A stretch of 64,000 nucleotides of DNA from Desulfosporosinus orientis DSM 765. GTDB lineage: Bacteria; Bacillota; Desulfitobacteriia; Desulfitobacteriales; Desulfitobacteriaceae. The stretch spans positions 4,961,151 to 5,025,150 of the forward strand of contig NC_016584.1 in NCBI RefSeq assembly GCF_000235605.1, read 5' to 3'. This document shows positions 46,807-56,415 of this stretch, piece by piece. The notes beneath the pieces are model-generated. The model made no database searches. It saw nothing but the letters and a program-made list of their open reading frames with translations, and had not been told where the DNA came from. How positions within the stretch are numbered: the first letter of the stretch is position 1; every line of letters starts with the position of its first letter. The position numbers were made by a program, and so were the translations under genes.

Positions 46807-47868
46807 CTAGCGACGGCGCCTGAGAAATTCCGGTATATCAACATCTCCCTCTTTAGGTACGGTTTTAATTATTGTTTCCTGAACCTTACCGGGAGCTCCG
46901 CCAAAACCAACCCATTGCTGGTCAAATCCAGTGGCAATGACAGTAACCCTAATTTCTTCTTTAAGATCGTCATCAATAACCGCGCCAAAAATAATATTAG
47001 CCTCAGGGTCAGCAGCTTCTGCAATAATCCCAGCTGCTTCATTCACTTCAAACAACGTCAGATTTCCGCCTCCAGTGATATTGAGCAGCACACCTTTAGC
47101 TCCTTCAATAGATGTTTCCAACAACGGACTGGAGATAGCCTTTCTGGCTGCATCTGCAGCACGATTTTCACCAGTAGCCTGACCAATACCCATTAACGCA
47201 GAACCCGTATTCGACATAATAGTCTTAACATCCGCAAAATCTAAATTTATCAAGCCAGGCACTGCAATTAAATCTGAGATACCTTGTACCCCTTGCCGCA
47301 AGACATCATCCGCAATCCTAAAGGCTTCGTGAATGGTTGTATGCTTGTCCACAACTTGCAGCAAACGATCATTGGGAATAGTAATCAGTGTATCAACTTT
47401 ACTCTTTAGTTCAGCAATTCCCTTTTCTGCCTGCATAGCTCGTTTACGTCCTTCGAAAGTAAACGGACGAGTAACCACTCCCACAGTCAGGGCGCCCATT
47501 TCTTTTGCTACTTCTGCCACTATAGGCGCTGCTCCGGTACCTGTTCCCCCACCCATACCAGCAGTAACGAAAACCATGTCAGCACCTTTCAGTACCTTTG
47601 CCAATTCTTCACGGGATTCCTCCGCTGCTTTTGCACCTATTTCCGGGTTAGCACCTGCACCCAACCCTTTGGTCAGCTTTATCCCAATTTGAACCTTTTC
47701 ACTTGCACGAGAGAGTTGTAAAGCTTGAGAATCGGTATTTACAGTAACAAACTCCACCCCTTGTAATCCAGCGGTAATCATACGATTGACCGCATTGTTT
47801 CCGCCACCGCCAACACCAATAACCTTAATCTCCGCACATTGGTTTAATTCTGTATCAAATTCCAGCAT
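46807..47868 (-). CDS. ftsZ: Cell division protein FtsZ
   Basis: FtsZ is the tubulin-like GTPase that forms the Z ring. The GTP loop is [34 protein letters not shown] starts the core, and [13 protein letters not shown] is the synergy (T7) loop region. The C-terminal tail ends [12 protein letters not shown], the conserved peptide that binds SepF, FtsA and others. It is 353 aa. It stands alone at the end of the dcw cluster, with 237 gene-free bases before it. Confidence 0.97.
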   Translation of the reverse strand: MLEFDTELNQCAEIKVIGVGGGGNNAVNRMITAGLQGVEFVTVNTDSQALQLSRASEKVQIGIKLTKGLGAGANPEIGAKAAEESREELAKVLKGADMVFVTAGMGGGTGTGAAPIVAEVAKEMGALTVGVVTRPFTFEGRKRAMQAEKGIAELKSKVDTLITIPNDRLLQVVDKHTTIHEAFRIADDVLRQGVQGISDLIAVPGLINLDFADVKTIMSNTGSALMGIGQATGENRAADAARKAISSPLLETSIEGAKGVLLNITGGGNLTLFEVNEAAGIIAEAADPEANIIFGAVIDDDLKEEIRVTVIATGFDQQWVGFGGAPGKVQETIIKTVPKEGDVDIPEFLRRRR

Positions 47869-48105
47869 CTAGGATTCTACCCCCTCGCTCATTCTTACCT
47901 GCAGTTCTCTTATCTAGCTAATACTGATACTCTGAGAACCTCAATCTCTATACTTATCAATCAATGGTTTTTACACAATGATAAGTGTCTTATAATTCCA
48001 ATTTGCATTAAGCTCTTTAATACACACATCATTACAAATTCTATATCCTTATGCCTTAACCCTTTTTTTTCAGAAAAAAATTATAAGGGATTCGGCATTT
48101 TTTAA
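47869..48105 (-). promoter_or_regulatory. Gene-free ftsZ upstream region
   Basis: These 237 bases lie where ftsA is usually found. On the minus strand the first part can fold (TGCC..CCCTT with AAGGG..GGCA), probably the sbp terminator. The remainder is AT-rich and is the likely ftsZ promoter region, but I cannot pick one -35/-10 pair with confidence. Confidence 0.4.
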
Positions 48106-48435
48106 CTATTTTCTGATTAGATGACGGCGGATACTTCCTAAGTTTTGGAATATGCGCACACCAAATGCAACCACAGCAGCTAAGTAGAGATCTACCCCAA
48201 TACGATCTCCAACGTATGCTAACAAAGCTGCAAGGAGCATATTGCTAAAAAAACCAGTTAAAAAAACAGTACTGTCGAAATGATCCTCTTGAGCAGAACG
48301 AATTCCTCCTAAAACAGAGTCTAAAGCAGCGAGGATTCCGACAGATAAGTATTTGGCATATTCAATTGGAACTGAGAAAGGGCTTACATACCCAATTGCC
48401 AACCCTAATACTAAGCCTAATAAAGGTAACCACAT
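48106..48435 (-). CDS. sbp: Small basic protein Sbp (DUF1290)
   Basis: The 109-aa integral membrane protein has three hydrophobic segments (MWLPLLGLVLGLAIGYVSPF; KYLSVGILAALDSVLGGIRS; LYLAAVVAFGVRIFQNLG) and matches DUF1290, encoded beside divIB and ftsA in Bacillus. Function is unknown. It lies 19 bases after ftsQ. Confidence 0.88.
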   Translation of the reverse strand: MWLPLLGLVLGLAIGYVSPFSVPIEYAKYLSVGILAALDSVLGGIRSAQEDHFDSTVFLTGFFSNMLLAALLAYVGDRIGVDLYLAAVVAFGVRIFQNLGSIRRHLIRK

Positions 48436-48454
48436 AGCAAAAAATCCTCCTGAC

Positions 48455-49180
48455 TTAGCGGCCGATCACAGGTTTTGCCGCAGTAAAATCGATATAGCGA
48501 ACCCCTTGTTGAATAGAAGTATATCCACTATCACTTATTAGCTGGTAGAGGGCATTTGATTTATCTTTCCAATCATTAGCTTGTCCCAATCGGACTTCCA
48601 CGCCGCCTCTCAAAAATAATGTAATTTGTTCAACAGCATTAACATGTACCTCTCCGATTTGAGCAATTAAATTTGGCGGCGCTTGATTGACTAACTGTAA
48701 TGCCGCTTTCAAAAGAGCATTAGAAAGATTCTGCCCAGGTCCAACAGTATCCGGAAGTTCGATTCCACTGATGACAGGATAATCTTTTTCAGGCCAGCTC
48801 TCTAAACGACGCAAAAAGGTTCCTTCGGAATCCACCTCTAAAACCCCCTTGGGAACAACCACTAAAGCAGCCGGGATCCGTTCCGAAACCTGAATTATAA
48901 GTGAATTAGGAAGTTTGCGCCGAAATTCAACGCTTTGTACTAGCGGATGCAAAGAAATTTTATATTGGAGAGCTTTGCGATCAAAGAGCAATAAATTTTG
49001 TCCCTGAATCCCATCTGACAATTTTAGAATTTCGTTCTCTGAGATCAGACTAAGCCCTTCTACTGTAACATGTTGAATTGCAAAAGCACTGGAACGCAAA
49101 AAAAGAGCTAAACCTAGGGAAAGAAGAATCGTCAAAACTGCGACATAGAGAAAGGACGTATTCATTTTCTTAGGTTCCAT
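48455..49180 (-). CDS. ftsQ: Cell division protein FtsQ/DivIB
   Basis: This bitopic divisome protein has one membrane helix near the N-terminus (LYVAVLTILLSLGLALFLRS), a POTRA domain (FAIQHVTVEGLSLISENEIL) and the FtsQ/DivIB beta domain (LIIQVSERIPAALVVV; FLRRLESWPEKDYPVISGIE). It bridges FtsL and FtsB-like partners on the outer face of the membrane. It is 241 aa. It follows murA in the cluster. Confidence 0.92.
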   Translation of the reverse strand: MEPKKMNTSFLYVAVLTILLSLGLALFLRSSAFAIQHVTVEGLSLISENEILKLSDGIQGQNLLLFDRKALQYKISLHPLVQSVEFRRKLPNSLIIQVSERIPAALVVVPKGVLEVDSEGTFLRRLESWPEKDYPVISGIELPDTVGPGQNLSNALLKAALQLVNQAPPNLIAQIGEVHVNAVEQITLFLRGGVEVRLGQANDWKDKSNALYQLISDSGYTSIQQGVRYIDFTAAKPVIGR

Positions 49181-49277
49181 TTTGGCATTTTCCTCCTTGT
49201 CCCAAGTATAACGAATACAGTCCTATTCCGCTATGCTTTTTTCAGTTGATCAATAAATTATTTTAAATAAAAGTTAG

Positions 49278-50558
49278 TTAAGTCGTTTCCAAATCAGCCT
49301 TTTTAGAAACACGCACCAACTTTGCCCCCAAACCAGAATATTTCTCTTCCAAATTTTCATACCCTCTATCGATATAATCCACCTTTTCGAGCACCGTTGC
49401 TTCCTCAGCTGCTAATGCGGCCAAGAAAAGGGCTGCTCCCGCCCGGAGATCCGTTGCCTCTACAAAAGCCCCTTCGAGAGATTTAACGCCGCGAATAATG
49501 GCCGTTCTGCCTTCAACGGTAATTTGTGCACCCATACGCCTCAGCTCATCGACATGCTGAAAACGATTTTCAAAAATTGTCTCGGTTATAATACTAGTCC
49601 CATCTGCACTAGCAAGCATTGCCATAAACTGAGGTTGCATATCCGTAGGGAATCCGGGATAAGGCATTGTCTTCAGGTCCACGCCCCGAAGTGCAGCTCT
49701 CTGCTGTACGCGAATGGAATCATCGACAATGGATATTGTTGCCCCCGCCTGACGCAACTTGGCAATCACAGGTTCTAAGTGTTCTGGTACAACATTTTCG
49801 ATCACCACGTCCCCCTTGGTCATTACTGCAGCAATCATATGGGTTCCCGCTTCAATTCGGTCGGGTATAACCGTATGTTCTGCAGGATATAGGGTATCGA
49901 CCCCATCAATTCTTATAACATCCATTCCGGCTCCCCGAACTTTTGCGCCCATTTTATTAAGGTAGTTTTGTAAGTCTACAATCTCCGGTTCACGGGCAGC
50001 ATTTCTGATAACCGACGTCCCTTTGGCTAAAACTGCGGCCATCATGATATTTTCTGTTGCGCCCACACTAGGTACATCCAGGTAAACATCTGCTCCTTGC
50101 AAGTGATCTGTCCACGCCTCGATATAGCCATGCTTTTCTTTTACCTTTACCCCAAGAAGCTGCAATCCTTTAATATGTTGATCCATCGGGCGTGAGCCAA
50201 TGGCACACCCACCAGGTCGAGAGATCTTAACACGCCCATACCGAGCTAACAAGGGACCTAAAATAAGATTAGACGCACGCATTTGACGCATTAAGGCTTC
50301 ATCAACTTCACAGGATTCTATACCGCTGGCATTAATCAGCATAGCCTCATTTTGGCGTTCAACCTTACAGCCAAGGCGCTCAAGCACTTCAATCATATGT
50401 GTGATATCTGCCAACCTAGGAATTTCCAGCAAGCTGGAAGTTCCTTCCCCAAGTAATGATGCAGCCAATAATGGAAGAGAAGAGTTTTTCGCCCCGCTTA
50501 CCCGGATACTCCCTTCCAATCTCTGTTTTCCCGTAATAACATAGCGATCCATCGCCAT
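49278..50558 (-). CDS. murA: UDP-GlcNAc 1-carboxyvinyltransferase
   Basis: It transfers enolpyruvyl from PEP to UDP-GlcNAc, the first committed step of peptidoglycan synthesis. The PEP-binding Cys is C118 in ISRPGGCAIGSRPMDQH, so fosfomycin sensitivity is expected. K24-N25 in VSGAKNSSLPLLAAS are the conserved substrate residues. It is 426 aa. It lies 29 bases after murB. Confidence 0.96.
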   Translation of the reverse strand: MAMDRYVITGKQRLEGSIRVSGAKNSSLPLLAASLLGEGTSSLLEIPRLADITHMIEVLERLGCKVERQNEAMLINASGIESCEVDEALMRQMRASNLILGPLLARYGRVKISRPGGCAIGSRPMDQHIKGLQLLGVKVKEKHGYIEAWTDHLQGADVYLDVPSVGATENIMMAAVLAKGTSVIRNAAREPEIVDLQNYLNKMGAKVRGAGMDVIRIDGVDTLYPAEHTVIPDRIEAGTHMIAAVMTKGDVVIENVVPEHLEPVIAKLRQAGATISIVDDSIRVQQRAALRGVDLKTMPYPGFPTDMQPQFMAMLASADGTSIITETIFENRFQHVDELRRMGAQITVEGRTAIIRGVKSLEGAFVEATDLRAGAALFLAALAAEEATVLEKVDYIDRGYENLEEKYSGLGAKLVRVSKKADLETT

Positions 50559-50587
50559 AATGTTCTCCCCTTTTCGCGTATCATTTC

Positions 50588-51493
50588 TTATCTATCTTCT
50601 TTGATCCCACGATTTCCGGTTAAGATGCTTTCTACTTCGGTTTGCAAGGTAATTCCATATTTATCTTGAACATCTGAGATGATGGTTTGAATCAAAGCTA
50701 GAACATCTTCAGACTTAGCCTCACCTGTATTAACTATAAAATTAGCATGTTTCTCAGAAACTTTTGCGCCGCCAATACTTTTCCCTTTCCAGCCAGCTGC
50801 CTCAATTAAGCGGCCGGCTGAATCTCCGGGCGGGTTGCGAAACACACTGCCGGCATTAGGTTCCTGAAGAGGTTGATTCGCTTTCCTTTTACTCAAATTT
50901 TCTTTCATAGTCTGCAAAATCTGATTTCGGTCTCCTGGCTGAAATTTCAGTTCAACTTCTAAAATCCAAGCCTGACCGCGTAAGGAACAGTATCGATATC
51001 CCAGATCGAAATCAGTACGCTCCAGCTGCTTGATACTGCCGTCTGCCCAAAGAGTCTTTACCCGGAGAATAGAAGAGGCCATCTCTCCGCCATGAGCACC
51101 GGCGTTCATCATAACGGCGCCTCCAACGGATCCTGGGATTCCTCGGGCAAACCCCAATCCGCTCCAACCTCGCTCTCCTGCTTCTTGAGCTAAACGAGCC
51201 AAAGTATACCCAGCCTCTACTTTTACTGTGTAATCCCCCCAGCATATTCCACGCAGTGCCGTCGTTACCAAAGTAATCCCCGGGAGCCCCCCATCCGGAA
51301 AAAGAACATTCGACCCCTTTCCAATTAAGCGAACGGGGATTCCTTCTTCTTGAGCTCTATGCCATACACTTGACAAATCTTCAACAGTCTCCGGCCAATA
51401 TACTGTCTCAGCGGGCCCACCAATTTTCCAGGTACTTAGCAGATAAAGAGGATAATTCTTCTCCACTCGCCCCGGCATTCCATCTAAAATCAT
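50588..51493 (-). CDS. murB: UDP-N-acetylenolpyruvoylglucosamine reductase
   Basis: It reduces the enolpyruvyl group to give UDP-MurNAc, using FAD and NADPH. Family blocks are STWKIGGPAE, GSNVLFPDGGLPGI, GFARGIPGSVGGAVMMNAGA and PNAGSVFRNPPGDSAG, the last with the catalytic Ser. It is 301 aa, type II. ATG 51493 has GAGGTGG 8 bases upstream. Its first 86 bases overlap the end of the upstream unknown gene, an unusually long overlap for this cluster. Confidence 0.95.
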   Translation of the reverse strand: MILDGMPGRVEKNYPLYLLSTWKIGGPAETVYWPETVEDLSSVWHRAQEEGIPVRLIGKGSNVLFPDGGLPGITLVTTALRGICWGDYTVKVEAGYTLARLAQEAGERGWSGLGFARGIPGSVGGAVMMNAGAHGGEMASSILRVKTLWADGSIKQLERTDFDLGYRYCSLRGQAWILEVELKFQPGDRNQILQTMKENLSKRKANQPLQEPNAGSVFRNPPGDSAGRLIEAAGWKGKSIGGAKVSEKHANFIVNTGEAKSEDVLALIQTIISDVQDKYGITLQTEVESILTGNRGIKEDR

Positions 51494-52280
51494 TGAAATT
51501 CCACCTCAAGTTATCTGCCCTTTTGTTGTCTTGCCAAAGAAAGCTAAGGGCGCTCACTATATCACGCCAAGATACACCTAAATCGATACAAGTTGCAATG
51601 ATCTGAGCGGCACTTTCCTCTTCCTCCGCTTTAGGCCAGCGCGGCAAATGTCCAATATATTGATGCCTATTCTTGGCACGATAAAAATCAATACTATGGT
51701 TTTGAATAACCCAGGATGCTTTGTTTCCAAGCCCTTCACTGTTTTTCCCCAAAGAACTTTTATCCACTAATCCTTCTAACCAAGAATCAGGCATAATCCA
51801 ATGAACACCCTGCTTGCGCTCACATTGCCAGTTTTCTTCGCCAATTGGCCATAGCAGCGTCGGTTCAAAACCGGCTTCATTTAAGATATGCACCAACAAT
51901 GGACGTTCATTGAAAAGAACCGTGGGTTCAGAGACCCATAAGATGAGTTCATCCTCGAAAATAGTATGTATTAACGATTGAATCGATCGTTGTTGCAAGC
52001 CTTGACTAAGAGCTTTTTCTCTCCAGAAATCACTTTCCTGCTCTTCCTGCCAGTAAATCAATTCTGTAACCGGGCCAATTGCCTCCGCCTCAGATATTGC
52101 AGTATCAAAGGGTCTATCCATCCAACATTCCTCAAATTCTTTGCCAAACTCCTTCGCAGTTGGTTCTGCTTCTAGAAAATCAACCTCGACTCCCTTTAAT
52201 ATTGCTCGAACTCCACCAATACCTGGAGCTGCAGAAGAAGCAACCAGTTGAAGTTTTCGTTTTGGCCACACTATGCCCAC
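51408..52280 (-). CDS. Unrecognised protein in the murC position
   Basis: I do not recognise this 290-aa protein as a whole. It lies between murG and murB, where many Clostridia have murC. It has no GTNGKT-type ATP loop, so it cannot be an active Mur ligase. One C-terminal stretch, EESAAQIIATCIDLGVSWRD then IVSALSFLWQDNKR, resembles the helical end of Mur ligase central domains (NALAAIALALELGI..IREAL..FKGVKRR). The N-terminus QLVASSAAPGIGGVRAI could be a decayed Rossmann start. A worn-down MurC is possible but unproven. It contains many Trp and Glu. Confidence 0.6.
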   Translation of the reverse strand: MGIVWPKRKLQLVASSAAPGIGGVRAILKGVEVDFLEAEPTAKEFGKEFEECWMDRPFDTAISEAEAIGPVTELIYWQEEQESDFWREKALSQGLQQRSIQSLIHTIFEDELILWVSEPTVLFNERPLLVHILNEAGFEPTLLWPIGEENWQCERKQGVHWIMPDSWLEGLVDKSSLGKNSEGLGNKASWVIQNHSIDFYRAKNRHQYIGHLPRWPKAEEEESAAQIIATCIDLGVSWRDIVSALSFLWQDNKRADNLRWNFNDFRWNAGASGEELSSLSAKYLENWWAR

Positions 52281-52376
52281 TCCTTTCTTTCTTTACTGCC
52301 ATATGCTATGCATGAAAGTTGAAAGGTGTGAGCATTATCGTAGTTCGATATTCATATTCGTGGTTCGAGCCACGAA

Positions 52377-53486
52377 TTAGTGCCAGGCTGTGGCCAAACA
52401 AAGATCCACGATTTTATGCAACGCTTTGGGCTGAGCCAGTGAAAAGGCAGCCGCGCCCATTTTTTCCAAGAGTCCCGGCTGAGAAATCAGATGATCAATT
52501 TCTTTCCATAAGCGTTCCCCATCACATTCTGAATCCAGCACAAGTTGAGCTGCTCCAGCTTTAACTAAGGCCTGAGCGTTATATTCTTGATGATTCTCAG
52601 CAGCAAAAGGATAGGGAATTAAAATACTGGGTATTCCAGCTACCATCAGTTCAGCCAGTGACGCTGCACCTGCTCTGCCAATGTATAAATCTGCACAGGC
52701 TAAAGCTTCCGGCATATCCTTTAAATATTCAAGAACCCGCCATTGAGATTGCTGCCAAGAAACACCTCGTCTCTTAAGCTCTTCAATGGTCTCTGCATAT
52801 GTCAATGACCCTGTAGCCCAAATCACTTGAATTTCCGGACGCTGAAGGAGCTTTTCTAAGACTGTGACCATCCCTTGATTCAAGGTTCGGGCTCCCCTGC
52901 TTCCACCGGTCACCAGCAAGGTCATTCGTTCCGGTCGCAAACCAAAGTGCCTGGCCCCGGCTTCACGGCTAATTTGTCCAATTTCCCGGCGTACAGGTAA
53001 TCCCACCAATTCCATTTTATTCTTAACCCCAAAATGAGCAATACTCTCGGGAAATGTTACCATGACCCGATTGACAAACCGGGCTAATATTCGATTCGTA
53101 ATTCCAGGCAGAGCATTCTGTTCATGAAGCAAGGTTGGAATGTTAAAAAGAGATGCGGTCAACACAACAGGTCCTGATACATATCCACCCGTGCCCACAA
53201 CTAGATCCGGATGGAATTTACGCAGAATATTCTTGGTTTCCCAAAGGGCTTTAAAACTTTTGCCAATCACTTTAATCGTTTCTAAACTCAATTTGCGCGG
53301 AAGGCCTTTTCCTGAAATACCCTTAAACTCTATCCCAGCCTCCGGAACTAAACGAGCTTCCATTCCATCTTCGATTCCCACATAAAGAATCTCAGTATTG
53401 CTTTCCCTGGCCAGTAACCCTTTGGCAATAGCTAAGGCTGGATAGATATGCCCTCCTGTTCCTCCGCCAGTTATCATTACACGCAC
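52377..53486 (-). CDS. murG: UDP-GlcNAc:lipid I transferase MurG
   Basis: This GT-B glycosyltransferase adds GlcNAc to lipid I, making lipid II on the cytoplasmic face. Family motifs are MITGGGTGGHIYPALAIA near the start, LLVTGGSRGARTLNQGM in the middle and GRAGAASLAELMVAGIPSIL for the donor site. GTG 53486 gives the family N-terminus; GAAGGGG lies 8 bases upstream. ATG 53510 is an alternative eight codons further out. Confidence 0.95.
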   Translation of the reverse strand: MRVMITGGGTGGHIYPALAIAKGLLARESNTEILYVGIEDGMEARLVPEAGIEFKGISGKGLPRKLSLETIKVIGKSFKALWETKNILRKFHPDLVVGTGGYVSGPVVLTASLFNIPTLLHEQNALPGITNRILARFVNRVMVTFPESIAHFGVKNKMELVGLPVRREIGQISREAGARHFGLRPERMTLLVTGGSRGARTLNQGMVTVLEKLLQRPEIQVIWATGSLTYAETIEELKRRGVSWQQSQWRVLEYLKDMPEALACADLYIGRAGAASLAELMVAGIPSILIPYPFAAENHQEYNAQALVKAGAAQLVLDSECDGERLWKEIDHLISQPGLLEKMGAAAFSLAQPKALHKIVDLCLATAWH

Positions 53487-53521
53487 CGTTCCTACCCCTT
53501 CCTCCATCATGTGACTAGTTA

Positions 53522-54619
53522 CTACCTTACTTCCCGGGAAATATTCAACAGCACACCTACACCTAACATGGTAAAAACAAGCGAAGTGCCTCCATAGCTG
53601 ATGAAGGGTAAGGTGATCCCAGTAACAGGCAATACCCCGCTGACAACCCCCATATTAATCATGGCCTGAATAGAAACCATAGCTGTTAAGCCCACGGCCA
53701 GAAAACCGGTAAATGGGTCAGGGGCTCTCATTGCCACCCGGAATCCGCGCCAAGCAAACAAGAAAAACAATAAAACCACCAGAGAAGCTCCCACAAACCC
53801 TAGTTCCTCACCTATCATGGCAAAGATAAAATCCGTATGATTCTCCGGCAAATAAAGGAACTTTTGCCGGCTCTGACCTAAACCGAGACCGAACAACCCA
53901 CCCGGCCCCAAGGCCAGAAGGGCTTGAATAGTCTGATAACCATTTCCCAAAGGATCAGCCCAAGGATCTAAGAAAGCAAAAATACGCCGCATACGGTATG
54001 GAGCCGCCGCAATAGCAGCCACCACCAGTCCCAGACCTGTCCCGGCTAAAGCCATGATATGCCCCGCTCTTGCTCCTGCGGCAATCAGCAGAAAGAAGGT
54101 TGTTGCTGCAATAACTAAGGTCGTCCCTAAATCCGGCTGAAGCATAATCAATCCTGCTATAACACCCATCAAGCCCAGAATTGGCAATACTCCTTTGCGA
54201 AAGGATTCAATTTTATGGGGTTTAAGTGCCAAGACATGGGACATCATTAACACCATAGATAGCTTAATCACTTCTGAGGGCTGGATAGACAGCGGACCAA
54301 GACCAATCCAGCGGTCAGCTCCATTAACTCGGCGCCCGATACCGGGAATCTTCACCGCAATTAAGAGAACAATCGCAGCAATAAGAGCCGGCTTGGCGAA
54401 TTTCCTCAGCCACCTTAAATCAATGAACATACTAAAAGCCATTACTACCAGTCCCACCGCAACCCAGAGTATTTCCATCTTGAGATAGTGATAAGGATCA
54501 TCATACTGTATGTAACCTCTAACAGCACTTGAACTGTAAACCATGATAAAACCTATCCCTAACAGAGCTAAAATCGCTCCCAGCAAGACTAAATCGGGTC
54601 GATGGTACTTTCGCATCAA
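53522..54619 (-). CDS. ftsW: SEDS-family peptidoglycan polymerase (FtsW/SpoVE)
   Basis: The multi-pass membrane protein of 365 aa has about ten hydrophobic segments and SEDS signatures: MVYSSSAVRGY, NGADRWIGLGPLSIQPSEVIKL (read in parts), QPDLGTTLVIA, GQSRQKFLYLPENHTDFIFA and the end TGITLPFISYGGTS. SEDS proteins polymerise lipid II with a partner class B PBP, here probably the 60421-62475 product. Position after murD fits spoVE of Bacillus; vegetative FtsW and sporulation SpoVE roles cannot be separated here. Confidence 0.93.
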   Translation of the reverse strand: MMRKYHRPDLVLLGAILALLGIGFIMVYSSSAVRGYIQYDDPYHYLKMEILWVAVGLVVMAFSMFIDLRWLRKFAKPALIAAIVLLIAVKIPGIGRRVNGADRWIGLGPLSIQPSEVIKLSMVLMMSHVLALKPHKIESFRKGVLPILGLMGVIAGLIMLQPDLGTTLVIAATTFFLLIAAGARAGHIMALAGTGLGLVVAAIAAAPYRMRRIFAFLDPWADPLGNGYQTIQALLALGPGGLFGLGLGQSRQKFLYLPENHTDFIFAMIGEELGFVGASLVVLLFFLFAWRGFRVAMRAPDPFTGFLAVGLTAMVSIQAMINMGVVSGVLPVTGITLPFISYGGTSLVFTMLGVGVLLNISREVR

Positions 54620-54630
54620 TAGATCCCCCT

Positions 54631-56007
54631 TTATTGTTGAATGGGTTCCCTATAATGCCTACGCACTAACTCCTTAAACAATTCCCCTCTTTGCTCATAA
54701 TTCTTAAACATATCCCAACTTGTACAAGCTGGGGACAGTAAAACCACATCACCCGGGACTGCTTCCGAGATCGCTTTTTTGACCCCTTCTTCAAAAGACC
54801 CAACTTTAATGATTCTCTCTACCCCTTCATCCTTTGCGGCTTCCTCCATTTCATCCGCCGCTTGTCCCAACAAAATCAGGCTCTTAACTTTCTGACTGGC
54901 GAGTTTCATAAATTCGTGAAAATCAAGCCCTTTGTTTTTCCCCCCAGCTATCAAGACCAACGGTTCATCGAAAGCTAACAAGGCTTTGGCCGCTGCGTCT
55001 GTATTTGTCCCTTTGGAATCGTTCACATAAACTATTCCCTCGTAAGATCCCACTATTTCCTGCCGATGTTCTACCCCTTTGAACTGTGCTAATCCGTCAG
55101 AAATCTCGGACCAGGATAGTCCAAGGGCTCGGGCTGCTGCCGCAGCAGCCATAACATTTTCCAAATTATGAGACCCGCGCAGCTTTAGTTCTTTTCGGGA
55201 AATAATCGGAATCATCGTTTTCTTTTCCTTAACTGCAAAAACTATGTCATCATGCCAAAGACTTATCCCATCCTGCAAAAAAGTGGTAGGACTAAAATAA
55301 ACAACTCTGCTTTGCAGCCTAGACCCTAAATCTCTAACCAAAGGATCATCCCAATTTAAGATTGCTAAATCTGTGGGACTCTGATTTTTGAAAATTTGCG
55401 CTTTGGCCTCTAAGTAGTTCTCAATAGTACCATGCCTGTCCAAATGATCCGGGGTAAGATTCAGGAGTACTCCGATATGAATGCGAAGTTTATCGACAAA
55501 TTCAAGCTGAAAACTCGAAAGTTCGGCAACCACAATACTATTGTCCTCTAAGCCCTTGACTTGGCCGCTCATCGCCACTCCAATATTTCCAGCAACCACC
55601 GTTGGCCTCCCTGTCAGTTTAGACAATTCACCAATGAGTGTGGTGGTAGTCGTTTTTCCATTCGTGCCTGTCACCCCAACACAAAGAGCGGGACAATCAT
55701 GCATAGCCAGCTCTACTTCGCTCCATAAGGTCACATTCCGGGAGATCCCTTGCTGAACCAGAGGAAGCTTAGGAGACACTCCGGGGGATAAGATCATCAT
55801 CTCAGGATTTATTTCCTCTATTTCCGGTACCCGGCCTAAAAGCAAATGCTTGGAATCCAGACCAATATCTTCAATACCGGCAAGCTTTTCAAGGGCTTGA
55901 CTATCTGTCAGAAAAGCCTCTGCCCCTAAGCTCTTAAGTTTACGTACAGCAGCCTGGCCGCTTAATCCCGCCCCAATTACCAGAACGCGTTTGTTTAACC
56001 AATTCAC
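54631..56007 (-). CDS. murD: UDP-MurNAc-L-alanine--D-glutamate ligase
   Basis: It adds D-Glu to UDP-MurNAc-L-Ala. The Mur ligase ATP loop is GVTGTNGKTTTTTLIG; LLNLTPDHLDRHGTIENY and VEHRQEIVGSYEGIVYVNDSKGTN (read in parts) are further signatures. It is 458 aa. It lies 11 bases before ftsW/spoVE and is separated from mraY by a PAS gene. Confidence 0.96.
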   Translation of the reverse strand: MNWLNKRVLVIGAGLSGQAAVRKLKSLGAEAFLTDSQALEKLAGIEDIGLDSKHLLLGRVPEIEEINPEMMILSPGVSPKLPLVQQGISRNVTLWSEVELAMHDCPALCVGVTGTNGKTTTTTLIGELSKLTGRPTVVAGNIGVAMSGQVKGLEDNSIVVAELSSFQLEFVDKLRIHIGVLLNLTPDHLDRHGTIENYLEAKAQIFKNQSPTDLAILNWDDPLVRDLGSRLQSRVVYFSPTTFLQDGISLWHDDIVFAVKEKKTMIPIISRKELKLRGSHNLENVMAAAAAARALGLSWSEISDGLAQFKGVEHRQEIVGSYEGIVYVNDSKGTNTDAAAKALLAFDEPLVLIAGGKNKGLDFHEFMKLASQKVKSLILLGQAADEMEEAAKDEGVERIIKVGSFEEGVKKAISEAVPGDVVLLSPACTSWDMFKNYEQRGELFKELVRRHYREPIQQ

Positions 56008-56053
56008 GCCAATATCCTCCGTTCAGTCATCATGTTCCTTCCTAGTCTACTCA

Positions 56054-56401
56054 CTACATTTGTCTATTCATTTCAAATCTCTCAAAATACCCAATTAACT
56101 CTCCATTTTCGTCTCTAACAGGCACAACATAAACCCTTTCGTTCCTGACATTGACATGCAGGAAAACTTCATTAGCATGATTCTTAAGCTTTTCCACAGC
56201 AGATTTGATCATTTCTATGGAGTTCGGATTCTGGTGACATGCAAAAATCGATTTGCCAATTAAGTCCCGATAACCACGTTCTTGATAATAATGATATTCT
56301 GCCCTTTTATTAAGGTATCTAATAACATGATCACAATCGACAAATGCAATAGGATAAGGGTATGAATCTAAGATATACGCCAAGATTTTTTCTCTTTCCA
56401 T
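56054..56401 (-). CDS. PAS-domain protein inside the wall operon
   Basis: The 115-aa protein is almost only a PAS domain: ILDSYPYPIAFVDCDHVIRY, LNKRAEYHYYQERGYRDLIG, KSIFACHQNPNSIEMIKSAV and a final strand RVYVVPVRDENGELIGYFER. There is no output domain. ATG 56401 has a strong GGAGG and starts 14 bases after mraY, so expression with mraY and murD is likely. The CH pair in FACHQNPNS is typical of a PAS subgroup found next to DUF438/hemerythrin proteins. A ligand or redox sensing role is inferred only. Confidence 0.75.
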   Translation of the reverse strand: MEREKILAYILDSYPYPIAFVDCDHVIRYLNKRAEYHYYQERGYRDLIGKSIFACHQNPNSIEMIKSAVEKLKNHANEVFLHVNVRNERVYVVPVRDENGELIGYFERFEMNRQM

Positions 56402-56415
56402 AAAAAGTTTCCTCC

